Source: Clostridia bacterium
GTDB lineage: Bacteria > Bacillota_A > Clostridia > Oscillospirales > CAG-272
Direction: 5' to 3'
NCBI GenBank assembly: GCA_017632155.1
Contig: JAGBRZ010000034.1
Location: 1-6,685, forward strand
Length of the DNA: 6,685 nt
Notes under the pieces: generated by a model
Database searches by the model: none
The model's input: the letters and a program-made list of their open reading frames with translations, nothing else
Told to the model about the DNA's origin: nothing
Part shown: positions 1-5,465 of the stretch, piece after piece
How the letters are laid out: the number at the start of each line of letters is the position of its first letter
Numbering within the stretch: the first letter of the stretch is position 1
Program-made: the position numbers and the translations under genes

Positions 1-46
1 AGCGAAAAAACTTGAAAACACTATGTTTTCAAGTTTTTTTGCTTTT
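1..46. terminator. Bidirectional intrinsic terminator
   Basis: A 20-bp stem pairs 1-20 with 24-43 around a CTA loop. The only non-Watson-Crick pair is a G-T wobble at 4/40. The stem ends in A-rich sequence on the left and T-rich sequence on the right, so it can end transcripts from either side. It probably closes a gene lying left of the window and insulates the hypothetical gene at 201. Confidence 0.85.
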
Positions 47-200
47 CTAAAACACGTTTAATTTTGGTTGAAAACACGCCTGGATATCTCACATATAAGC
101 TTCAAAACGAAATTCCACCGCACGATTGTAAACTTAAAATATAAAAGAAATTCTTCGTGCTTTTTGTCCCGAGGTATTTAAAAATTGCGAATTTTTTGCA

Positions 201-581
201 ATGAATTTGGGCTTCGAAGAACTAAAAAAATATGTTCGTCAATCCCAAGCGTGTGGAATAAAAATCTTTGGAGTCGTTGATGAAACGCGACGCGGAGATG
301 TAGAACACTATGTTTTGGCATTTCCTGAAGAAACGCCACCAGAAATTAGTATGTTCAATGATGAGAAAACAAAAAATGCCATAAAAAACGAATTCAACTT
401 TGATTGTAATTCATTGATTGGCGACCATCATAATTACTTCGATGCTATAGCAAACGGAAAAAATGAGGATATATTGTATGTAAAAAAACGTTGTATAAAA
501 TTGCACATTGCGAGTAAAGATAGCGGATATTATCAGTCCATCGTTGAGCAGATGAAAAAGTGGCTGGCTGAATGTAACTAA
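201..581 (+). CDS. Hypothetical protein, 126 aa
   Basis: I do not recognise this protein. It reads as a soluble, charged alpha/beta protein with no signal peptide, membrane segment or known catalytic motif. The N-terminal half (residues 1-50) has alternating helix and strand character, the centre is acidic and Asn-rich (52-92), and a helix-like segment ends it (110-124). The start is uncertain. The ATG at 201 has no Shine-Dalgarno sequence at normal distance; a GAGG at 171-174 lies 26 nt upstream, and the ATG sits in a small inverted repeat (184-188 with 198-202). The frame is open upstream to 138 but offers no ATG, GTG or TTG there. The next in-frame Met is residue 51. It stands alone between two terminators, outside the predicted island boundary, and is more AT-rich than the helicase gene. 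It could be a small accessory gene or a remnant. Confidence 0.55.
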   Translation: MNLGFEELKKYVRQSQACGIKIFGVVDETRRGDVEHYVLAFPEETPPEISMFNDEKTKNAIKNEFNFDCNSLIGDHHNYFDAIANGKNEDILYVKKRCIKLHIASKDSGYYQSIVEQMKKWLAECN

Positions 582-680
582 AGAATATATGAGTATAACA
601 AAAAGCAGGGCATTACACAATCTGCGTAGCAAATTGCGTAACACCTCGCAAAAAACTGCGTAAGTGTCGTAAGGGGAGGG

Positions 681-719
681 AAAATAAAAAACGCCACCGA
701 TTTTTATCTCGGTGGCGTT
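681..719 (-). terminator. Intrinsic terminator, minus strand
   Basis: An 11-bp GC-rich stem pairs 690-700 with 709-719 around an 8-nt loop. On the minus strand the stem is followed by a T-rich tail (complement of 681-690). On the plus strand no T run follows, so it is not a good terminator for the gene at 201-581. It lies downstream of the tRNA remnant and its own terminator, so it may catch read-through or end a small minus-strand transcript from 720-840. Confidence 0.8.
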
Positions 720-763
720 CAGCTCAAAATTCGTTGAAGTTTTAGTGATACAAATAGAAATAA

Positions 764-785
764 ATTTGTAGAAGATTTGTAGAAG
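764..785. repeat. Perfect 11-bp tandem duplication
   Basis: The unit ATTTGTAGAAG occurs twice head to tail (764-774 and 775-785) with no mismatch. The surrounding DNA has no convincing gene. It may be a slippage duplication or a pair of protein-binding repeats close to the attachment site. Confidence 0.8.
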
Positions 786-799
786 TCATTTTGAGACAT

Positions 800-815
800 T
801 TTTAGCCGGCTAAAA
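800..815. repeat. Perfect 16-bp palindrome
   Basis: TTTTAGCCGGCTAAAA is its own reverse complement with no loop. Allowing one extra T on the left, the symmetry extends to about 797-817 (CAT...ATG). A loop-free palindrome favours a dimeric DNA-binding protein over an RNA hairpin, and no T run follows on either strand, so it is not a typical terminator. It lies 76 bp beyond the tRNA 3' end, outside the inferred element. Confidence 0.75.
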
Positions 816-841
816 TGTTGTGCAAATTGATGCATAAAAGC

Positions 842-890
842 AAAAAAATAAGCCCGACTTTTAGTGAAACTCACAAAAATCGAGCTTATT
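842..890 (-). terminator. tRNA-Pro transcription terminator, minus strand
   Basis: Arms 847-853 (AATAAGC) and 884-890 (GCTTATT) form the base of a long stem. It continues with 855-857/880-882, 859-862/875-878 and 864-867/871-874, leaving a 3-nt loop. On the minus strand a run of T (complement of 842-848) follows. It directly abuts the CCA end of the tRNA remnant at 891, as expected for the native terminator of that tRNA gene. This makes the left side the likely original chromosomal flank. Confidence 0.8.
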
Positions 891-937
891 TGGTCTGAGT
901 GACAAGACTTGAACTTGCGGCCTCTACCACCCCAAGG
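891..937 (-). tRNA. tRNA-Pro(GGG) 3' remnant (truncated); attachment site
   Basis: Read on the minus strand this is the 3' part of a tRNA, about positions 30-76. It has anticodon loop TTGGGGT (anticodon GGG, proline), 3' anticodon strand GGTAG, variable AGGCC, and T arm GCAAG-TTCAAGT-CTTGT with the universal TTC and five stem pairs. It ends with acceptor strand CACTCAG, discriminator A and an encoded CCA. The 5' half is absent: beyond 937 the sequence matches neither the 5' anticodon strand (CTACC expected), the D arm nor the acceptor partner (CTGAGTG expected). Because the fragment keeps the 3' end and the adjoining terminator, it fits the original 3' half displaced by an element that integrated into the tRNA gene. 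The rebuilt intact tRNA would lie beyond the right edge, on the minus strand. A non-functional tRNA remnant from simple deletion is the alternative. Confidence 0.85.
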
Positions 938-956
938 GCGACTTGAACATTTTTCT

Positions 957-1003
957 GGTCATTTTATCTTTTTTCAGACATTTCCGCTACGGCAAAAATG
1001 ACC
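957..1003. repeat. 9-bp inverted repeat next to the attachment site
   Basis: GGTCATTTT (957-965) is the exact reverse complement of AAAATGACC (995-1003), with 29 nt between. Lying 20 bp inside the junction, it could be integrase or excisionase arm-type binding sites. As RNA the loop is long and not obviously stable. Confidence 0.5.
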
Positions 1004-1069
1004 TTTCGCGCTCTCGTGGCATCTTGTCTCCAGGTGCTCCAGTCGTGTCTATGGTCGTGTATGTGGTCG

Positions 1070-1126
1070 TAAAAATCCGCTCCCAAATCGATGGCTTAGG
1101 CCTCATAGGGAGCGGATCGTTTTTTA
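1070..1126. terminator. Bidirectional intrinsic terminator
   Basis: Arms 1075-1084 (ATCCGCTCCC) and 1108-1117 (GGGAGCGGAT) pair perfectly over 10 bp around a 23-nt loop. Six T (1120-1125) follow on the plus strand and five T (complement of 1071-1075) on the minus strand, so it can stop transcription both ways. It is the predicted 3' end of the minus-strand small RNA starting near 1181. Confidence 0.8.
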
Positions 1127-1181
1127 TAAAAATTTGTGGTCAATCGATGTGGTCGCTCTCGCAGCTTCAGCTCATTGAGGT
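1071..1181 (-). ncRNA. Candidate small regulatory RNA, about 110 nt
   Basis: A near-consensus promoter at 1188-1216 predicts a minus-strand start at the A opposite 1181. The RNA would run about 110 nt to the terminator hairpin 1117-1075 and its U tail. No ORF in that span has a ribosome site. The 5' part contains CTCAATGAG, which can form a small hairpin, and GACCACA twice. The 9-bp sequence ATGTGGTCG (plus-strand sense) occurs inside the RNA region at 1147-1155 and again across the terminator at 1061-1069; AATCGATG recurs in the terminator loop (1086-1093) and at 1142-1149. Thus an opposing plus-strand transcript ending at the same terminator could pair with it at the repeat and at the terminator. 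This is the logic of RNA I/RNA II in Fst/par type I toxin-antitoxin loci. The function is inferred; the toxin is not identified. Confidence 0.5.
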
Positions 1182-1187
1182 CGTTGT

Positions 1188-1216
1188 ATTGTACCTCTTC
1201 TTCAGCCGTTTGTCAA
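1188..1216 (-). promoter_or_regulatory. Sigma-A-type promoter, minus strand
   Basis: On the minus strand TTGACA (1216-1211) and TACAAT (1193-1188) are separated by exactly 17 bp. The -35 box is consensus and the -10 differs at one base. It is among the best promoter matches in the window and faces the terminator at 1070-1126, with no protein gene between. Confidence 0.75.
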
Positions 1217-1267
1217 GAGTGTTTGGGATTAAAATTTGCACCGCAATAGACAAAGAAAAAGCCAGGA

Positions 1268-1327
1268 GCAATCATATCCAACATGTGTATGCAGATGCAT
1301 TGGTACATACATGATGGAGATGATTGC
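1268..1327. repeat. Long imperfect stem-loop
   Basis: The arms 1268-1291 and 1306-1327 pair over about 22 bp with two mismatches and a 2-nt bulge, around a 14-nt loop (1292-1305). No T run follows on either side, so it is not a standard terminator. It shares blocks with the structure at 1412-1473 (ATCATATCCA on the left, TGGAGATG on the right), suggesting a duplicated element or a structured RNA. Confidence 0.6.
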
Positions 1328-1411
1328 AACTATACCCCAATCCCTCTCCCTACGCCGTCAATAGCCAATATTTGATACGCAGTAATCAAAGAAAAGGGAA
1401 TGTTCGGCATG

Positions 1412-1473
1412 ATCATATCCATAGGAACTGATAAGTTAGTGCCAGCATCTGTAATCGTGGAGATGGCACTAAT
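1412..1473. repeat. Second stem-loop sharing motifs with 1268-1327
   Basis: TTAGTGCCA (1436-1444) pairs with TGGCACTAA (1464-1472), and TCT (1448-1450) with AGA (1461-1463), leaving a GCA bulge and a 10-nt loop. An alternative pairing is possible between CATATCCA (1414-1421) and TGGAGATG (1458-1465), with seven of eight pairs. The two foldings are mutually exclusive because both use 1461-1465. It lies about 50 bp upstream of the promoter for the regulator gene. Confidence 0.5.
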
Positions 1474-1519
1474 TCTATTGAAATAATTACAAGATCGTTG
1501 AATTGTTTCGAAAATCCTG

Positions 1520-1548
1520 TTGCAATTTGTCGGAAAAAGGAGTATAAT
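1520..1548 (+). promoter_or_regulatory. Promoter of the regulator/TIR operon
   Basis: TTGCAA (1520-1525) and a perfect TATAAT (1543-1548) are 17 bp apart. The predicted transcript starts near 1555 and has a short leader before the regulator ATG at 1584. No other clear promoter is seen before the helicase gene, so it may drive the whole plus-strand cluster. Confidence 0.8.
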
Positions 1549-1566
1549 GTATTTGTATAAAAATAC
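1549..1566. promoter_or_regulatory. Possible repressor operator
   Basis: GTATTT (1549-1554) and AAATAC (1561-1566) form an inverted repeat with a 6-bp spacer, covering the expected transcription start just after the -10 box. A dyad in this place upstream of a Cro/CI-type gene suggests autorepression. The sequence is AT-rich, so chance symmetry is possible. Confidence 0.45.
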
Positions 1567-1573
1567 TTTTTAT

Positions 1574-1577
1574 GAGG
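1574..1577 (+). promoter_or_regulatory. Ribosome binding site deciding the regulator start
   Basis: GAGG lies 6 nt before the ATG at 1584. An earlier in-frame ATG at 1572 overlaps this site and has no Shine-Dalgarno sequence, so 1584 is the better start. Confidence 0.7.
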
Positions 1578-1583
1578 TGGAAC

Positions 1584-1799
1584 ATGGCTGCAAGCTATAA
1601 GAAACTTTTTAAACTGCTCATCGACCGCGAAATGAAGAGCAAAGAGCTCGCCGCAAAGGCTGGAATCAGCCCGGCAACACTCGCGAAGATGAAAAAAGAT
1701 GGAGCTACTGTATCGAGTGATGTGCTTGTGAAAATCTGCACGGCGCTTGATTGTACATTGGATGATATTGTTGAAATTATATCTGTTGATGATAAATAA
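1584..1799 (+). CDS. Cro/CI-type (XRE, HTH_26-like) transcriptional regulator, 71 aa
   Basis: This is a single-domain DNA-binding protein of the Cro/CI helix-turn-helix superfamily. A helix at residues 3-15 (YKKLFKLLIDREM) precedes the HTH formed by KSKELAAKAGIS (18-29) and PATLAKMKKDG (30-40). The dimer-side helices follow: SSDVLVKICTALDC (44-57) and LDDIVEII (59-66). At 71 aa it is full length for the small HTH_26/YozG-like class and has no sensor domain. The start at 1584 is supported by GAGG at 1574-1577; an in-frame ATG at 1572 would add four residues. It stands 21 nt upstream of the TIR gene and shares its promoter. It probably represses that promoter through the dyad at 1549-1566, keeping the toxic downstream genes low. 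Regulators of this kind are common in phages, conjugative elements and defence loci of Firmicutes. The family call is firm; the regulatory role is inferred from position. Confidence 0.9.
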   Translation: MAASYKKLFKLLIDREMKSKELAAKAGISPATLAKMKKDGATVSSDVLVKICTALDCTLDDIVEIISVDDK

Positions 1800-1820
1800 G
1801 ATAGTGAGGACGAGTTGTAA

Positions 1821-2624
1821 ATGAGCAGTATTTTTTTAAGTCACAATTCTGTGGATAAACCTTTTGTTAGAAAACTCGCTAATGATCTTCGCCGTAGAGG
1901 ACACTATGCATGGGTAGATGAAGCCGAGATTAAAGTCGGTGATTCTTTGATAGATAAAATTGAAGAAGGAATCGATAATACTGATTTTTTGGGTGTCGTT
2001 ATTTCCCAAAACTCGATTGAGTCTGAGTGGGTAAAAAGAGAGGTTAGAATAGCGCTTACTCAGGAGATTTCGGGTAAGAAAGTTAAGGTGTTACCTATAC
2101 TTCTTGAAAAGGTAAAAATTCCCAGCTTTCTTATCGATAAGAAATATGCAGATTTCACATCCGAAGATAAGTATAAAATCTCTCTAAATGAAGTTTTTGA
2201 TGCTATGGAGGCAGTTCCAAACGATGGAAAGACAAGAATGTCGTCGTTTGAAATACAGGCATTGCAAGAGCGATTGAAAGCAGTACAGGAAGAATTGGAA
2301 TGTACAAGGGGTGAAAAACGTCGTCTTGTTGAACGGCTTGAAAAAGAAAGAAAGAATATTCCTGAAGAACTGAAGCACCATATTGAGCGTGAAAATGAAT
2401 GGCATCCTGAGTTTGCAGACATAGATCGCTTATATGCTTTTATGTGTGGAAATACTGCGGTTACTGCGGGATATCTGTTGCATGCATTAAGAAAAGAGCA
2501 TATAAAAGGCTCACATCCACTTGCGATGCTGATCGAAATGTATGATAAGAAAGATGAACTGTCTCTTTTGCTTGAGGCAACATTGATCAGACTTCAGAAA
2601 CTGGAATCATATACAATTCTTTGA
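1821..2624 (+). CDS. TIR-domain protein with coiled coil and unknown C-terminal domain, 267 aa
   Basis: Residues 1-130 are a bacterial TIR domain. It opens with IFLSHNSVDK (4-13), followed by the helix FVRKLANDLRRRGHYAWVDE (15-34), the loop IKVGDSL (37-43) and the strand GVVISQNS (58-65), and ends with SEWVKREV (68-75). Glu74 lies where TIR NADases such as SARM1 carry their catalytic glutamate, in a WVxxE context, so cleavage of NAD+ or synthesis of a cyclic ADP-ribose signal is plausible. Residues 141-178 are a charged heptad-like coiled coil, probably for oligomerisation. Residues 185-267 form a helical region I do not recognise; it may sense or bind a partner. No membrane segment or signal peptide is seen, so it should be cytoplasmic. 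GAGGA at 1806-1810 supports the start. Bacterial TIR proteins act in Thoeris, CBASS, TIR-Argonaute and TIR-STING systems, but no partner typical of those lies here. The domain is certain; activity and defence role are inferred. Confidence 0.9.
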   Translation: MSSIFLSHNSVDKPFVRKLANDLRRRGHYAWVDEAEIKVGDSLIDKIEEGIDNTDFLGVVISQNSIESEWVKREVRIALTQEISGKKVKVLPILLEKVKIPSFLIDKKYADFTSEDKYKISLNEVFDAMEAVPNDGKTRMSSFEIQALQERLKAVQEELECTRGEKRRLVERLEKERKNIPEELKHHIERENEWHPEFADIDRLYAFMCGNTAVTAGYLLHALRKEHIKGSHPLAMLIEMYDKKDELSLLLEATLIRLQKLESYTIL

Positions 2625-2675
2625 GCACATTTTGCGCTTATGTAACAAAAACGGATAACCAGAAAAGGAACGCGT

Positions 2676-5456
2676 ATGAACCAATTCTTAACCAACTATA
2701 CCGAGGTAACATTCCTCGATAAAATAAAAGACAACCTGCGCAGGTGCAAGTCGTTTGCGTTTTCGGTCAGCTTCATCAAAAAGGCTGGTCTTATTCTGCT
2801 GATAAAAGATATTGAAGCAGCAGTTGAGCGTGGTGCGCAGGGGCGTATTATTACCTCTACATATCAGAACTTTACCGACATTGAGTCGATAAAGAGCTTC
2901 TTTGCGCTTCAGTGCAAACACAGCAATTTTGAGTGTCATCTCGACTATGAGTGCTTCCATGATAACCACTATTCCACCCTTGGTTATCACTCCAAGGGAT
3001 ATCTTTTCGAGTTCGACGATTGCTATGAGGTAATTATCGGTTCGTCCAATATTACTCGTTATGCTCTACTCAAGAATATTGAGTGGGATGTAGTTGTTCA
3101 GGAAAGAGAGCCGGAAGTGTATAGTCAGGCGTATGCAGAGTTCGATGATAAATGGGCGGCAACGCATCTTCTGAATAGCGAAATCATCAATCTGTATTCC
3201 AATAAGCTCAACTTTGCCATCGAGCGTTGGGATATGGACTACGACCTTACCGCAAGCAACATCAAGCCCAATTTCATGCAGCGTAAGGCGCTGAAAGAGC
3301 TGAACCGCTACAGAGCAGTAGGTACAAGCCGTGCGCTCGTTGTGGCGGCCGCTGGAAGCGGTAAGACCTATCTTGCAGCGTTTGATGCACTCAATTTCAA
3401 TCCGAAGCGACTCCTTTACATTGTTCACGAAGGATCGATTTTGAAGAAGTCCCTTGAAACCTTTTCCGATGTGTTCGGTAATAGCGTAACCTACGGTATT
3501 TTCAGCGGCGAGCACAAGGAGATGGATGCGGATTTCGTGTTCGCAACTAACATCACGATGTGCAAGTCTCTCGAGCTGTTTGCAAAGAACGAGTTTGACT
3601 ATATCATCATCGACGAATGTCACCACGCAACAGCCGAAACCTATAAGAGAATTATTGGCTATTTTGAACCCGAGTTTTTACTTGGATTGACAGCTACGCC
3701 TGAGCGTATGGATAATAAGGATGTGTTCGATCTGTTTGATCAGAACGTACCATATGAGCTCCGTTTGCGTGATGCAATCATTAACGAGCTTGTTGTGCCG
3801 TTTAAGTATTATGGCATTCGAGATCAGCTCGTCGATTACGGTCTTTCCAAGAGTGAAGAACGCAAGATGATTGCACAGCTTGCAAACGACGAGCATATCG
3901 AATTCATCTCAGCACAGATTGAATCCCACAGAGGTCAGGGCAAGCTCAAAGCTCTTGCTTTCTGTCGTAACGTTACGCACGCAAGAATGATGTGCGAAGC
4001 CATGGGTGAGCGCTATAAGACCGCTTACCTGACCGGCAGAAACGATATTGGTGAGCGTATCCGTGCATATAACGACCTTCAGAGCGACGAAGCAGAGCTT
4101 GAAATTCTGTTCACGGTTGATATTCTGAACGAAGGTGTGGATATCCCCGGCGTAAATATGGTGTTGTTCCTCCGCCCGACAGAATCCTCGACTATCTTCA
4201 TTCAGCAGCTCGGTCGTGGTCTGCGTAAATACGATAATAAGCCCTATGTAACTGTTCTTGATTTCATCGGTAACAGCTACAAGAGAAGTGTTCAAATCGC
4301 ATTCGCGCTCGGAAGCCTTTCGAGAAATTTGATCCTTGAAAAGAAGCTGATGCAACAGCTTGTTCGCGATGATTTCGAGGCACTTGGACTTCGTGAATAT
4401 GGCGTAGAAATCAATGTTGATGACCTCAGTAAAGAGGAGATCATTAACTACATAGAAAACGAAAATTTTAATAGCCTGTCCTATATGAAGCAGGACTATT
4501 TCAACTTCAAAAAATATATCAATTCGGAGTTTTATCCGAAGCATATGGACTTCTTGAACAACGATTGTGCTCCCGATCTTCTCAGATTCATGAGCATTAA
4601 AATTGGTGGCAAGAAGAATATTTCTTATTACAATTTCCTTCACGGAATTGAGGAGGAAAACCTGCCGACTTTCTCGGAAAGACAAGTATTGTTTGCAAAT
4701 TACCTGTCTGCACAGCTTCCGCTTGTTAGAAAACACGAATATTTGATTTTTGATTGCTTGCTCAGAGGAATTAACAATCTTTCTGACATAGAGGAATTCT
4801 TAAATCAGAATATTGATGGTTGTCGCAAAGAAGAAACCGCGCATGCACTCCACTATATCTACGAAAACGGCTATGCACGCAAGGAGGCGGACAAGCTTAA
4901 ACTCACCGTTGAGATGGACGAGGACTTCAAGGAGCATATTCTTGATTTGTTGTCCTATGGCTTGACTCGTTACTTTATAGACTTCGGCGATGAAACCGAT
5001 TTCAAGCTGTGGCAGAGCTACCGCATGGATCAGGTACAGATGAAGTTCTTGAAGAACCCTCAGCACAATCAGGTTGGCACATATTACTATGGCAGAGAAG
5101 TAGTTATTTTTGCATCTCTCAAAAAGGACTTGGCAGAGGAAGATAGGCTTAATTACAACGATAAATTCCTCGAGCCGGCGCTGTTCCAATGGGAGAGTAT
5201 GGCGAACGTTTCTGCAGCCGATGTTGAGAAGCAGCAGAACAGCGAACATGCCTACCTGTTCATCCGTAAGGTATCTGACGAAAACGGTATTGTCTTGCCA
5301 TTTATCTACGTAGGAAAGGGAAAGATGACCAATCCTCGCAAACAGGTTAAGTTTGATAGAGCTAAAGGCAAAGATGTTGTTACATATCTTTATGATATTG
5401 TAATGGAGAGCGAGTTGCCGGATTATTTGCAGTATGATTTTGGTTTAACCAAATAA
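2676..5456 (+). CDS. PLD-nuclease / SF2 helicase / DUF3427 protein, 926 aa
   Basis: Three modules follow each other. Residues 1-165 are a phospholipase D-like domain with a single HKD-type motif: H105-S-K107 and GSSNIT at 122-127, followed by NIEWD (134-138). Such one-motif PLD nucleases usually work as dimers. Residues 195-550 are a two-lobed SF2 (ResIII-like) helicase. It shows Walker A AAGSGKT (225-231), motif II DECH (313-316), motif III TAT (339-341), motif V NEGVDIPG (485-492) and the arginine-finger motif QLGRGLR (511-517). Residues 560-920 match the DUF3427 C-terminal region found with this architecture. All motifs needed for ATP hydrolysis are intact. It probably translocates on DNA and cuts or remodels it in the cytoplasm. 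AAGGAA at 2665-2670 supports the start. The gap to the TIR gene is 51 nt without a terminator, and the NUDIX gene follows after 9 nt. The gene is less AT-rich than the TIR gene, so the two may have different origins. Domains are firm; the defence role is inferred. Confidence 0.93.
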   Translation: MNQFLTNYTEVTFLDKIKDNLRRCKSFAFSVSFIKKAGLILLIKDIEAAVERGAQGRIITSTYQNFTDIESIKSFFALQCKHSNFECHLDYECFHDNHYSTLGYHSKGYLFEFDDCYEVIIGSSNITRYALLKNIEWDVVVQEREPEVYSQAYAEFDDKWAATHLLNSEIINLYSNKLNFAIERWDMDYDLTASNIKPNFMQRKALKELNRYRAVGTSRALVVAAAGSGKTYLAAFDALNFNPKRLLYIVHEGSILKKSLETFSDVFGNSVTYGIFSGEHKEMDADFVFATNITMCKSLELFAKNEFDYIIIDECHHATAETYKRIIGYFEPEFLLGLTATPERMDNKDVFDLFDQNVPYELRLRDAIINELVVPFKYYGIRDQLVDYGLSKSEERKMIAQLANDEHIEFISAQIESHRGQGKLKALAFCRNVTHARMMCEAMGERYKTAYLTGRNDIGERIRAYNDLQSDEAELEILFTVDILNEGVDIPGVNMVLFLRPTESSTIFIQQLGRGLRKYDNKPYVTVLDFIGNSYKRSVQIAFALGSLSRNLILEKKLMQQLVRDDFEALGLREYGVEINVDDLSKEEIINYIENENFNSLSYMKQDYFNFKKYINSEFYPKHMDFLNNDCAPDLLRFMSIKIGGKKNISYYNFLHGIEEENLPTFSERQVLFANYLSAQLPLVRKHEYLIFDCLLRGINNLSDIEEFLNQNIDGCRKEETAHALHYIYENGYARKEADKLKLTVEMDEDFKEHILDLLSYGLTRYFIDFGDETDFKLWQSYRMDQVQMKFLKNPQHNQVGTYYYGREVVIFASLKKDLAEEDRLNYNDKFLEPALFQWESMANVSAADVEKQQNSEHAYLFIRKVSDENGIVLPFIYVGKGKMTNPRKQVKFDRAKGKDVVTYLYDIVMESELPDYLQYDFGLTK

Positions 5457-5460
5457 GGAG
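5454..5460 (+). promoter_or_regulatory. Ribosome binding site overlapping the helicase stop codon
   Basis: TAAGGAG contains both the helicase stop (5454-5456) and the Shine-Dalgarno site for the NUDIX ATG 5 nt further on. This suggests translational coupling and a fixed ratio of the two proteins. Confidence 0.8.
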
Positions 5461-5465
5461 TTAAT

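Noticed and set aside
411..644. 77-codon minus-strand ORF opposite the hypothetical gene
   Set aside because: It lies mostly antisense to 201-581, and its hydrophobic composition is typical of an antisense frame of an AT-rich gene.
719..835. 38-codon minus-strand ORF ending at the minus-strand terminator
   Set aside because: It has no ribosome site, is unlike any known protein, and contains the tandem repeat and the palindrome. Non-coding is more likely.
1213..1308. 31-codon minus-strand ORF (MYQCICIHMLDMIAPG...)
   Set aside because: It has no Shine-Dalgarno sequence and its ATG lies in the stem of the long hairpin. It is too short to call without conservation.
943..1314. 124-codon plus-strand open frame starting with TTG
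   Set aside because: It has no ribosome site, runs through the strong two-way terminator at 1070-1126 and the hairpin at 1268-1327, and looks like no protein family. It appears open by chance.
938..1540. Retron or CRISPR element in the structured non-coding region
   Set aside because: There is no reverse transcriptase or cas gene and no regularly spaced repeat array; the repeats are short and few.
1330..1569. Minus-strand open frame of about 80 codons, hydrophobic in places (reads ...ISAISTITDAG...)
   Set aside because: It has no start codon with a ribosome site in the open part, overlaps the regulator promoter, and matches nothing I recognise. A decayed gene fragment is possible but unsupported.
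1821..2624. Assignment of the TIR gene to Thoeris
   Set aside because: No ThsA-type (SIR2 or membrane effector with SLOG) gene is adjacent, and the TIR protein carries a coiled coil and extra domain unlike a simple ThsB.
3909..4736. Long minus-strand frame (275 codons) within the helicase gene
   Set aside because: It is antisense to intact helicase motifs, has no ribosome site, and resembles no family.
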